From assembly GCF_003171655.1 (NCBI RefSeq), contig NZ_QFZL01000002.1, positions 310,001 to 374,000 of the forward strand: a stretch of DNA of 64,000 bases. Reading direction: 5' to 3'. The notes beneath the pieces were generated by a model. It saw only the letters and a program-made list of their open reading frames with translations, had not been told where the DNA came from and did no database searches. How positions within the stretch are numbered: the stretch's first letter is position 1; each line of letters opens with the position of its first letter. The translations under genes were made by a program, and so were the position numbers. This DNA is from Stakelama portus. GTDB lineage: Bacteria; Pseudomonadota; Alphaproteobacteria; Sphingomonadales; Sphingomonadaceae. Positions 1 through 7,167 of the stretch are shown in pieces.

Positions 1-136
1 GCCGAAGGGCCCGGTGCCGCGGATCGGCAAAGATCGCCTTCGACTGGTCAAACCATTGGTGGAGCGGCAGGTAATCTTCCACCACCCCTCCCCATTTCCG
101 AACCGACGATAGGGCGTGATAATAGCAATGAGCCAT
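1..136 (-). CDS. DUF6915-like protein, N-terminal part (cut by window start)
   Basis: A minus-strand reading frame starts with ATG at 136 after an AGGAG ribosome site near 144-148 and stays open to the window edge. It gives about 45 residues beginning MAHCYYHALSSVRKWGG and including an LPLHQWFDQSK stretch. From memory this matches the start of the small DUF6915 proteins found on sphingomonad plasmids and islands, where they sit beside DUF6878 genes as here. The DUF6878 stop codon lies 10 bp upstream of this start, inside the ribosome-site region, so the two are probably co-transcribed. Function is unknown. Confidence 0.6.
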   Translation of the reverse strand, partial: MAHCYYHALSSVRKWGGVVEDYLPLHQWFDQSKAIFADPRHRALR

Positions 137-146
137 CGCACTTCTC

Positions 147-584
147 CTAGAGATCAGTCGAATGGTCGTCGGTCGCCGTGTAACGCAGCTGGCAGTCCAG
201 AACGAAACTCGGCGCAGCCACGTCGATGACCAGTTCGCCGCAGGCACCATCATTGATTTCCCACCCGGGATGATGGCGTTCGAGAGCAAGGTAAGTCAGT
301 TGCTCGAGGGCGGAACTGAGGCTCTGGTCGTCGCCTTCTCCAGCACAGTCGATCGTCAATTCGGGACACGGAACACTCGCCCCCACGGCGTCAGAGAAGA
401 CGCATTCTTCGACCGCACCGCTGTCGCCGCACCCATCAAAGCGGATTTCTACGCGGACAATTTCGGCATTGCGCAGCGGGGCAATGATGGCTGCCTTGAG
501 CCGCTGGAGTTCACTTTGTGCCTGCGCCGCACGTTCGACCTGGCGGACAGCAAAGTCAGCCATGATTGCCTGAAAATCAGTCAT
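147..584 (-). CDS. DUF6878 family protein
   Basis: 145-residue acidic cytoplasmic protein with no signal peptide or membrane segment. The ATG at 584 (MTDFQAIMADFA) is preferred over an upstream ATG at 611 because a GGAGA ribosome site lies 7 bases ahead of it. The stretch LALERHHPGWEINDGACGEL near the middle resembles the conserved core of DUF6878 proteins carried by sphingomonad conjugative elements. Its TAG stop overlaps the ribosome-site region of the DUF6915-like gene, suggesting translational coupling. No catalytic motif can be seen and no function should be assumed. It is downstream of the DUF2493 gene, separated by a 117-bp spacer that contains a strong stem-loop. Confidence 0.6.
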   Translation of the reverse strand: MTDFQAIMADFAVRQVERAAQAQSELQRLKAAIIAPLRNAEIVRVEIRFDGCGDSGAVEECVFSDAVGASVPCPELTIDCAGEGDDQSLSSALEQLTYLALERHHPGWEINDGACGELVIDVAAPSFVLDCQLRYTATDDHSTDL

Positions 585-663
585 GAGATTTCTCCTGCAG
601 TGTTCGGGCAAGGACCGATCGTCTTGCCCACGATAACAGGCGATCTCTTTCCTCTGACGGGCT

Positions 664-688
664 GCGCCAGCGCCGATGGCGCTGGCGC
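664..688 (-). other. Perfect 11-bp stem-loop after the DUF2493 gene
   Basis: GCGCCAGCGCC and GGCGCTGGCGC flank a 3-base loop. The structure starts 13 bases past the DUF2493 stop codon on the transcribed strand and is followed by no U-run, so it is more likely an mRNA-stabilising or processing structure (or a Rho-assisted terminator) than a classical intrinsic terminator. Confidence 0.5.
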
Positions 689-701
689 GATGCCGGACGC
701 A

Positions 702-1655
702 TCAGTCGGTATCCTGAGCCGCGCGCTTGGGAGAAGTTCCAAGCGGACCGCGGCGATCGACGACGGTAATCCGACGGGATTTGGCTTCGATGACGAGGCG
801 CTCCAGAACCCCGTTTCCAGGAAAGGCGACGACATAACGGGGGTCGAGCGAGAGCATACGCTCGTTGCGCTTGAAGCCTGCGCGCGCGCCCAGGCGCATG
901 TCGAGGGAGAAGCTGATTTGGGGGATACTGCGTCGCTCCGCCCATGAGGATGCCAGACGGTCAACGCCCTTGGTGTCGCCACCATGGACAAGCACCATGT
1001 CAGGAACCCGGTCGTGGACCTTGTCCAGAGTAGCCCAGACGTTGTTGGCGAAGGTGAGCGCGTCCTGCTCGTTTGGATGGCGTGTGCGGCCACCGGCAAA
1101 GATCACCGGCGTGCCTTCAGGCATGGCGGCGCGGCGCTTGGCTTCGGACCGGGCTCGGACGAACTCGCGGCCCTCCACAAGCGCGGAAGTCAGCATGGCG
1201 CTGTGATTGAAGCGCGAACTCGACACGGGCTTCCACGAGGAGCCGAATTCGTTGAGATAGAGGGCAGCGGCCACTTCGCGCATCTCTTCGAGAGCGATCA
1301 TGGCCCCTTCGGCACACTGCGCACGCTCAACCTGGGTCTCGAGTTCATGGGTATGAATTTCGGATCCATCGGCAGTGGCCAGGAGCGCTCGGACTTCGTC
1401 GGTTGCGCGGTCAACTGCGGTCGATTTGCGGGTCGCGGAACGGTGGAAGATGTTGACGAACGCCCAGCCGAGGTCCTCGGCATCGGCCTCCAGCGCAGTC
1501 CCAGAGACCATCGCAAATAGATCGGACCAGACCGCTTCGAGCGTCTGGACTACCGCATCGTGGACCGGAAAATCATTGGTGGAAACCGGGGCAGGACCAA
1601 TCGAAAAACCGGAAAGATCGAGGCCGGCAAGTTGGTCAGAAAATGATGAGTGCAT
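702..1655 (-). CDS. DUF2493 (YspA/SLOG-like) domain protein
   Basis: 317 residues. The ATG at 1655 (MHSSFSDQLAGLDL) is chosen because AGGAGG lies 9 bases upstream; the longer frame to 1700 has no comparable site. The N-terminal half (about 1-180) is a helical region of unknown role. The C-terminal half contains VIFAGGRTRH, then LVHGGDTKGVDRLASSWAER and a late FPGNGVLERLVIEAK, the pattern of the DUF2493/YspA-like group of the SLOG superfamily, whose members are proposed to bind nucleotide-derived ligands. Such proteins are regular cargo of sphingomonad plasmids and ICEs. The family and general fold are reasonably clear; the ligand and job are not. It is preceded by a 302-bp structured leader. 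Confidence 0.7.
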   Translation of the reverse strand: MHSSFSDQLAGLDLSGFSIGPAPVSTNDFPVHDAVVQTLEAVWSDLFAMVSGTALEADAEDLGWAFVNIFHRSATRKSTAVDRATDEVRALLATADGSEIHTHELETQVERAQCAEGAMIALEEMREVAAALYLNEFGSSWKPVSSSRFNHSAMLTSALVEGREFVRARSEAKRRAAMPEGTPVIFAGGRTRHPNEQDALTFANNVWATLDKVHDRVPDMVLVHGGDTKGVDRLASSWAERRSIPQISFSLDMRLGARAGFKRNERMLSLDPRYVVAFPGNGVLERLVIEAKSRRITVVDRRGPLGTSPKRAAQDTD

Positions 1656-1957
1656 GGGTATTGTCCTCCTGACTGGCGTGAGGCTGACGCACCCGCTCAT
1701 GGCTGCGCCAGCGAGAGCCCGTCAGGGCCAGCTTGAGGCAGTCTCCGCACCCGACAGGGGAAACCCGCTTGGGCAGGCTGGCGCGGGCAGGCCAACGGCC
1801 CACACAGGGCCGGGCCAACTCGGGCCTGCGCAAGCCGGGTTGCGGAAGACTGGCGGCTGGCCCAGGGCCTTTCTCGCATGGCTTCAGACCATGAGTGCAA
1901 AAGCAAGCTTCGTCAGGGAGGACAGGCACCTCGCCACGGTCAAAATGACTGGCGCAT
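1656..1957. other. 302-bp non-coding spacer with nested inverted repeats
   Basis: Very GC-rich region between two minus-strand genes. Outer arms GCAGGCC (1787-1793) and GGCCTGC (1823-1829) enclose a smaller hairpin GGCCC/GGGCC with loop ACACA (1797-1811). Small frames through it look like composition artefacts: they are rich in R, A, P and Q and have no good start site. It is the probable leader of the DUF2493 gene. I see no tRNA or recognised RNA family. Confidence 0.4.
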
Positions 1958-2380
1958 TCAGGCCACCCGTTTTGCGTAAACGCCCTCACCGTTCGACATG
2001 TGACCGAGGCAGACGTAGTCGCCGAACAACGCTTCAAAACGCGAGGCGATCTGGGACAGCCAGCGTTGTGCCCTCGGCGATCTGGCCGTGCGCCAATCGG
2101 CATCCCAATAGGTGCCATCGTCACGCTCGACGATCCATACCGCAACCAGGCCGGCGTAAACCGACACGCCGAAATCCACATAAGCATTGCGCATGAGGAC
2201 GCGGTCTTCGCGGCCTCGCCAACCGTCGTGGGCGATCAGGGAAGGGAATGCCTGCCCTGCGCGCTCGCGCAGATCTTCGCGGAGCCACTCATATTCGAAG
2301 TCCCAGTCGTCGTCGTCTTCGACTTCGAGCACGGTGAAGGCGACAATGGCCCCGCTGGGGTAACTGACCGATCGGCCCAT
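1958..2380 (-). CDS. Conserved 140-aa protein of unknown function
   Basis: The ATG at 2380 (MGRSVSYPSGAIVAFTVLEV) has GGAGGG 5 to 6 bases upstream, so I use it rather than the longer frame to 2419. The protein is acidic, rich in aromatic residues and soluble (DDDDWDFEYEW near residue 25), with no signal peptide, membrane segment or known motif. It starts 11 bp after the ArdC stop and is therefore almost certainly in the same transcript. Similar small proteins accompany ArdC genes on sphingomonad elements, but I recognise no function. An accessory to the antirestriction protein is one possibility suggested only by position. Confidence 0.55.
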   Translation of the reverse strand: MGRSVSYPSGAIVAFTVLEVEDDDDWDFEYEWLREDLRERAGQAFPSLIAHDGWRGREDRVLMRNAYVDFGVSVYAGLVAVWIVERDDGTYWDADWRTARSPRAQRWLSQIASRFEALFGDYVCLGHMSNGEGVYAKRVA

Positions 2381-2391
2381 GACACCCTCCT

Positions 2392-3333
2392 TCAGGCGGC
2401 CAACGCAGCGTCGGCACACGCTTCGTCGGTATCATCGGCAGAGATCCGTCCTCCGAGTCTGAGCAAAAGCCTCGATGCTTCCTCAGCCTTTGCGGCAGCG
2501 GTGAGAATGGCACGGTCATCCTGCTTCAGGAGCTTGAGCCAGTGCTCGATATAGCTCGCATGGCTATCCAGGTGGGTGACTGGCAGACCGAGTTCAGCGC
2601 CAAGCATTGCGCTCGAAAGTTCGGCAATGAGTTCCTCGGCAGCGTAAGCTGCAGAACCAAATCGATTCTTGAGATTGCGGTCGAGGCGACTGGCATGGCC
2701 GGTCCAATGCGATAGCTCGTGCGCGAGCGTCGCGTAATAGTGATCGAAGCCCGAGAAGAGATGCGCGGGCGGCATTGTCACCCGGTCAGCCACTGGCTCA
2801 TAATAGGCTTCGTCGCCCTGATGCCGCAGGACGGCCGGAATACCGGCAAAGAATGAGTCAAGTTCAGCCTGACGGCCCTCGGGTTCCACCACCTCAAGCG
2901 TCGCGGCGGGATGGAAGTGTTCCGGAAGACCTTCGACCTGATCAGCATTGAAAACCGGGTAGGCCTTCAACACGCGACGACTCTCGTCGGTTTTTTCGCC
3001 GGTGTCGGGTGCTTCGACTTCCTTGGTGTAGCTCTTGTAGAAGATGGCGATGGTGGATTTTTCACCCTTGCGCACCTGTGCGCCCAGTTCTTTGGCCTGA
3101 TTGTAGGTCATCCAGAACGGCGAGGCGTAACCGCACATGTCGGCAACCATCCAGAGCCAGAATACATTCATGCCGCGATAAGGGATGCCGCACGCCCGCA
3201 ATGGGCGCGAGAATGGCACACCGCGCCATGGCTTGATCCACGGCTTCGTGCCGGACTCGAGGCGAGCGATGATTTCCTGGGTGATACGGGTAGCAGGCGA
3301 CACTCCGCCGCTTTGTCCCTTGCGATAGGCCAT
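2392..3333 (-). CDS. ArdC-type antirestriction protein with zincin-like metallopeptidase domain
   Basis: 313 residues. ArdC proteins protect incoming single-stranded DNA from host restriction during conjugation. The N-terminal domain (about 10-135) has the ArdC signature of TKPWIKPWRG, YRGMNVFWLW and WMTYNQAKELG, and should bind ssDNA. The C-terminal half carries the zinc-peptidase motif HELSHWTGH (His205, Glu206, His209), with AAEELIAE around 231-238 supplying a likely third ligand. All key residues are present and the length is normal. AGGAG about 8 bases ahead of the ATG supports the start. It lies between parB-like and a 140-aa gene on the same strand. The role in escaping restriction after transfer is from the family, not tested here. 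Confidence 0.85.
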   Translation of the reverse strand: MAYRKGQSGGVSPATRITQEIIARLESGTKPWIKPWRGVPFSRPLRACGIPYRGMNVFWLWMVADMCGYASPFWMTYNQAKELGAQVRKGEKSTIAIFYKSYTKEVEAPDTGEKTDESRRVLKAYPVFNADQVEGLPEHFHPAATLEVVEPEGRQAELDSFFAGIPAVLRHQGDEAYYEPVADRVTMPPAHLFSGFDHYYATLAHELSHWTGHASRLDRNLKNRFGSAAYAAEELIAELSSAMLGAELGLPVTHLDSHASYIEHWLKLLKQDDRAILTAAAKAEEASRLLLRLGGRISADDTDEACADAALAA

Positions 3334-3389
3334 GTTGGATCTCCTGAAATGGCCTGACGACAGTTCCGTCGGTCAGTGCCGGAGATCCC

Positions 3390-3407
3390 GGAGCCCCCTC
3401 CGCTCTC
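3390..3407 (-). repeat. Shared leader motif, copy C (upstream of ArdC)
   Basis: An 18-base block matching 14 of 18 positions of the copy at 5541-5558. It lies about 57 bases upstream of the ArdC start codon on the transcribed strand, in the same relative place as the copies before the ParB-like and strawberry-notch genes. Confidence 0.4.
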
Positions 3408-3420
3408 TTTCCACGAAGGA

Positions 3421-3452
3421 AGCGGCCCCCCGGCATGTGCCGGAGGACCGCT
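3421..3452. repeat. 32-bp imperfect inverted repeat between ParB-like and ArdC genes
   Basis: The centre is the perfect palindrome CCGGCATGTGCCGG (3430-3443), extended outward by AGCGG/CCGCT arms with two mismatched pairs. It lies 36 bp after the ParB-like stop codon. No U-run follows, so it could be an intercistronic stem-loop or a protein-binding site. Confidence 0.4.
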
Positions 3453-3488
3453 TCACGTGGGCGAGCAGCCGTTCCTGTCAGGAGGAGG

Positions 3489-5477
3489 TCAGGCGGCCAG
3501 CTCGCTCGGGGGCTGATGGTCGTCGTTGGCGACGAAATCCACGTCGGGACTTTGCGCTTCGTTATCGGCAGGAATTTCCGGCTGGTCGGCAAAACGCATG
3601 ACTTCGGGCACCCAGGCGAGGGCCCTTTCCCGAACTTCGACCTCGGTGATGTAGGTCCCCGCGAAGACGCGCTCGGCGCTCATCGCGAGATCGCCCTTTT
3701 TCACCGATGCAAAGCGTGAGGACAGTTCCAAGCCGCCAACATCGGTGAGCGCATCAAGGATGACCTGCTTCGAGACGCGGTCGAAGTAGTTTGCCGCGGT
3801 CGGACGCCACCATTGCGCCATGTCGATACCGATCGTGCTGCCCAGATGATCTTGGAACGTGATCTGACGTTCGCCTGCCATGTTGAGGCTCGCCTCGAGT
3901 GTGCGAGCGACGACGAAGCCGAGCCATGCTGCGCGACTTTCATCAGCGAGTGCCCGAAACATCTTGAAGCGCGACGAAGCGTCTTCGCCAGATCGCCAGC
4001 TCTCATCGAGACCCGAGCGCAGGTCCGCAAGGGATGCGCTTGCCGGCGCATCCTTCGCTTCGAACCCGACAATCGGACCCGCGGGGACGCCGCCACGCAG
4101 GGTCGTGGCCGCGCGTGACCGCCAGTCGTGGGTGTCGGCATCCGCGAGGGTGAAGACCATGATGTCGAGCGAAAGGCCGGGATCCGATGCCACGTGGAGC
4201 GAGAGCACGTCACGACGTTGCATCGCAAGTTCGTCGACCAGACGCTTGGAAAGCGCTGCACGGCGTTTGCCATCACTGCCGACACTCGCAACGACTTCGA
4301 CGACATCTTCGTCACCAACGACTTCGATGTCGCGCTCGCCGTAGAACACCGGCTGGAGAACTGGTGTGCCGTCGCGCGAGAGAACGAGGATCATTCCGGC
4401 ATCGGCCTTCAGTTCGGGTGCCAGCTCCGGGGGCTTTGCCCGAATGTCCTGGCATTCGCGCTCGATCGCTTCGATCGTCGCCTCGGCCGCAGCAATTGCT
4501 TCTTCGGCGCTGTCTTCGTCCTCAAGAATGGCCGCATGCTCGTCGTACGAGGCATCGAGCTCGTCAAGGCGGGCCAGTTCGGCGTCAGTCAACGGAGCCG
4601 GCTCGGCCGGAAGGCGAATGAGACCTTCGACGAGATCGTGACTGGCATAGGCGTCAAGCGTCGGCTTGACCCAGGCAAGACCCTGCTCTGCTGCGAGCGC
4701 CTTGGCGCGCTTTTCCATCTCCTCCGCAGCGAGCGTTTCCAGAAGCGCGACATCAACCCAGGACTCGCTGTCATCGTCGTCGAACAGTTCGCGTTCGATC
4801 CGGCCACCTGCAGCGATATAGGCTTCGCGACCGACAAGACGGGCCCGAGCATCGCTGCCGCGAACCGTGCCGGAGAGCACCATGCGCCGGATACTGTCGG
4901 CGCTGGGCGCATAATAGCCCGAGGACGCCTGTTCGTAGACGCGAGCCTGAATCTCCTGGTCGGAGGTCGCGCCGAAAGCTTTGGCGAGATCGAGAGTGAT
5001 TTCGCCGGCCGCCAGTGCATCGAAGACAACGGGTGCAAGGGTCGCGAGACGCAGCCGGCCTTCAACGAAGCGGACCGTCAGTCCGAACCGGCGCGCGACA
5101 TCCTCCATCGATGCCCCTGCCTCGATCAGGGCAGCGAACGCTTGCGCTTCGTCGGCGGGGTTCATCGCGAGGCGATGGAAGTTTTCGGCCAGGCTCGTTT
5201 CGACTGCGATTTCCGCATCGTCCTCAAGCACGAGGCAGGTAACCTCGTAGCCCTTCGGCAGGACTTTCTCTTCAGCAAGTGCCAGCAAGGCGCACCGGCG
5301 GCGCTCTCCGGCTTGGACCTCGAATTTGCCACGAGCAGCAGGCCGAACGATGAGGTTCTGCAACAACCCATGGGCTGCAATGCTCGCTTTCAGTTCGACA
5401 TCTGCGGCTGGGTCGCCTTGGCGGCGCACATTGCGAGGGGACTGGACCAACTTGGTCAACGGGATCGTCTTGATCAT
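3489..5477 (-). CDS. ParB/RepB/Spo0J-type partition or regulator protein
   Basis: 662 residues from ATG 5477 (MIKTIPLTKLVQSPRNVRR), preferred over 5507 because AGGAG stands about 10 bases ahead. Residues 1-100 form the ParB nuclease-like domain, with LVQSPRNVRR, GLLQNLIVRP and the GERRR segment that in ParB proteins contacts CTP or DNA. About 105-190 is the helix-turn-helix KorB-like part (EDVARRFGLTVRFVEGRL). The remaining 450 residues are an acidic extension with predicted coiled-coil (EDSAEEAIAAAEATIEAIE near 335) and are not found in chromosomal ParB. Large ParB-like proteins of this layout are common on sphingomonad plasmids and ICEs. No ParA is visible next to it, so it may act in regulation rather than segregation. 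Confidence 0.8.
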   Translation of the reverse strand: MIKTIPLTKLVQSPRNVRRQGDPAADVELKASIAAHGLLQNLIVRPAARGKFEVQAGERRRCALLALAEEKVLPKGYEVTCLVLEDDAEIAVETSLAENFHRLAMNPADEAQAFAALIEAGASMEDVARRFGLTVRFVEGRLRLATLAPVVFDALAAGEITLDLAKAFGATSDQEIQARVYEQASSGYYAPSADSIRRMVLSGTVRGSDARARLVGREAYIAAGGRIERELFDDDDSESWVDVALLETLAAEEMEKRAKALAAEQGLAWVKPTLDAYASHDLVEGLIRLPAEPAPLTDAELARLDELDASYDEHAAILEDEDSAEEAIAAAEATIEAIERECQDIRAKPPELAPELKADAGMILVLSRDGTPVLQPVFYGERDIEVVGDEDVVEVVASVGSDGKRRAALSKRLVDELAMQRRDVLSLHVASDPGLSLDIMVFTLADADTHDWRSRAATTLRGGVPAGPIVGFEAKDAPASASLADLRSGLDESWRSGEDASSRFKMFRALADESRAAWLGFVVARTLEASLNMAGERQITFQDHLGSTIGIDMAQWWRPTAANYFDRVSKQVILDALTDVGGLELSSRFASVKKGDLAMSAERVFAGTYITEVEVRERALAWVPEVMRFADQPEIPADNEAQSPDVDFVANDDHQPPSELAA

Positions 5478-5540
5478 GGGATATACTCCTGATTGCGAGC
5501 CCAGCATCGACCATCAACGCTCGTTCGGCTCAAACAGAAG

Positions 5541-5558
5541 CAAGCCCCCTTCCCTCTC
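5541..5558 (-). repeat. Shared leader motif, copy B (upstream of ParB-like gene)
   Basis: On the plus strand CAAGCCCCCTTCCCTCTC. It matches the copy at 16089-16106 at 16 of 18 positions and lies 63 bases upstream of the ParB-like start codon. Confidence 0.4.
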
Positions 5559-5579
5559 AATGACTGCCGGTGGGCTGAT

Positions 5580-5594
5580 TGCTGACAGTCAGCA
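5580..5594. promoter_or_regulatory. 15-bp perfect palindrome in the divergent parB-like/abi spacer
   Basis: TGCTGACAGTCAGCA is symmetric around a single central base. It lies 103 bp before the ParB-like start and 135 bp before the abi start, in a 251-bp divergent spacer. It could be an operator or a ParB-type site; no second copy was seen in the window. Confidence 0.4.
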
Positions 5595-5694
5595 GTTATA
5601 GGTTGAAACGACGCAAGCGGACGTTCGACAACTTGTCCCACTCGGAGGCCTTTGCGTGAGCAGGAGAAAACTGGGGGATAGTCAAGCGCGCGCT

Positions 5695-5722
5695 TTGTTC
5701 ACTCATTGTTCTGTGCTATTTA
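5695..5722 (+). promoter_or_regulatory. Promoter of the abi/helicase module with embedded LexA-type SOS box
   Basis: GTTC (5697-5700), seven bases, GTTC (5708-5711) is a perfect match to the alphaproteobacterial LexA site GTTC-N7-GTTC. It overlaps a plausible -35 TTGTTC (5695-5700) and the spacer to a -10-like TATTTA (5717-5722, 16-base gap). The abi ATG at 5729 comes only 6 bases after the -10, with no ribosome site, so transcription probably starts at or near the ATG and the message would be leaderless. LexA bound here would block the -35. Binding itself is an inference. Confidence 0.6.
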
Positions 5723-5728
5723 TGCCCG

Positions 5729-6991
5729 ATGATTAACCGCGAAGAAGACGCAAAGCTTGCAACTGTCGAAGCCATGCTCGCTGCCGAGGGCATGAATGAA
5801 GCGGCCGAACTATTGCGCGAGGCTGAAGCCGAGATCACCGAAACCGGCTACGACAACTGGAACGGCGGAACGCGGATACACACCGTATTTCTGACCATCG
5901 AGCCTTCCGAGTTTGGACGGTTGTCTGCAAAGCGCAGTTCTTTGGAAGAGCAGATTACCGCGCGGGTGAAATCTGTGTTCGAAGATGGCTCGAATGATTG
6001 GTTTAGTGTTGAGATCCGGCCCCGCATCCAGGCCCGTACCGATTGGCGCTCATCACCCGGCCGGCTGTCCCGGCGTGCCCGTCAGAACATTATCGACGGG
6101 TTGAAGGTTGAGAAGGTCCAATGGATGGGCGAGCTCGATGATGTAGAATTTCTGCAGCGCCTTTGGGACCTCGAGTCCATGCCCTCTACGGATCATCGCT
6201 TCGAGAACGCAGCGGGGGATATTTGGCAGCATCGCCGGAACAACGACGACTGGGACGATGACTGGATTTTCGCTGATCGCAGGTTCAACCTGCTGAGCGG
6301 ACCCGCGGACATGTTCTTGGCTTTCCTTGCAGAGATGGTTCACCCGATTGTTAGGCCCGATCGGAACAAAGCGTTGGAAATGGTAAGATTCTTCAACGAC
6401 CAACTGCACCCTGAGGGTTGGTCGCTGGTCGAAGTGGAAAAGATTGCGGGACGGCCGCGCTTTGTTGCCAAACCCATCAGCGATTACGGCGAAAGATCAG
6501 TGCTGCGCGCAAAGACTGTCGCTGACGCTCTCAATGCAGGATGGATGAAGAAGGAGATAGAGAGACTTGAGAATTCTGTCGATCGCGATCCTGCATTGGC
6601 AATCGGTACTGCAAAAGAGCTCGTCGAGAGCTGCTGCAAGACGGTGCTCACGAATAGAGGGATTCCATTCAGCAAGAATGCAGACCTTCCCACGCTGACG
6701 AAGTTGGTTGCAGGTGAACTCGGTCTTGTGCCCGAAGGAATCTCGGAGGAAGCGAAAGGGGCAAACACCATCAAGCTGATCCTCCGCAATCTGACTGCGC
6801 TGACGCAATATTTGGCGGAGCTGCGAGGGCTATACGGTTCAGGTCATGGGCGTGACGGTCAGCACAAGGGCCTTCAACCTCGGCACGCAAGGCTTGCGGT
6901 CGGCGCTGCAGTTTCTTTCATCGATTTTGTAACGGAAACCTATCGCCAGCGCACCGACAGGCAGGAAAATGCTCTCACGGAGGCCGAATAG
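5729..6991 (+). CDS. Abortive-infection protein: AbiJ_NTD3 plus Abi_C (HEPN-like)
   Basis: 420 residues, cytoplasmic. Residues 1-130 are an unassigned N-terminal domain. About 150-255 resembles AbiJ_NTD3 (DIWQHRRNNDDWDDDW, then FLAEMVHPIVRPD and HPEGWSLVEVEKIAGRPRF). About 280-405 resembles the Abi_C domain, ending in LRGLYGSGHG; its Arg366 and His373 form an R-x6-H pair like the active site of HEPN ribonucleases. The family is associated with phage-triggered growth arrest, so I infer a toxic RNase effector. There is no ribosome site before ATG 5729, which sits directly behind a promoter containing an SOS box. The helicase gene follows on the same strand after 176 bp. Both run against the surrounding backbone, which marks them as an inserted defence cargo. 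Confidence 0.75.
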   Translation: MINREEDAKLATVEAMLAAEGMNEAAELLREAEAEITETGYDNWNGGTRIHTVFLTIEPSEFGRLSAKRSSLEEQITARVKSVFEDGSNDWFSVEIRPRIQARTDWRSSPGRLSRRARQNIIDGLKVEKVQWMGELDDVEFLQRLWDLESMPSTDHRFENAAGDIWQHRRNNDDWDDDWIFADRRFNLLSGPADMFLAFLAEMVHPIVRPDRNKALEMVRFFNDQLHPEGWSLVEVEKIAGRPRFVAKPISDYGERSVLRAKTVADALNAGWMKKEIERLENSVDRDPALAIGTAKELVESCCKTVLTNRGIPFSKNADLPTLTKLVAGELGLVPEGISEEAKGANTIKLILRNLTALTQYLAELRGLYGSGHGRDGQHKGLQPRHARLAVGAAVSFIDFVTETYRQRTDRQENALTEAE

Positions 6992-7167
6992 ACGACCTGG
7001 AAGTGGGCAACGAAGAGTCGACAGCGGAGATAATGTTTTCGGCCGAGCATAGTTTTTGAGCAATCATCTAGGCGTAAATAGTACAACGGTTCGAACTGAG
7101 CTAATCTTCGCCTAATTGGGGACATGCGGACAGCAGGGCAGACAGTCCGGAGGGATAACCAGATCCG

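Noticed and set aside
162..947. Long plus-strand frame over the DUF6878 and DUF2493 genes
   Set aside because: It is the shadow of two well-supported minus-strand genes and shows no family similarity.
1697..1906. 69-codon minus-strand frame in the 302-bp spacer
   Set aside because: Low-complexity R/A/P/Q composition, poor start site, and lies over inverted repeats; more likely a non-coding leader.
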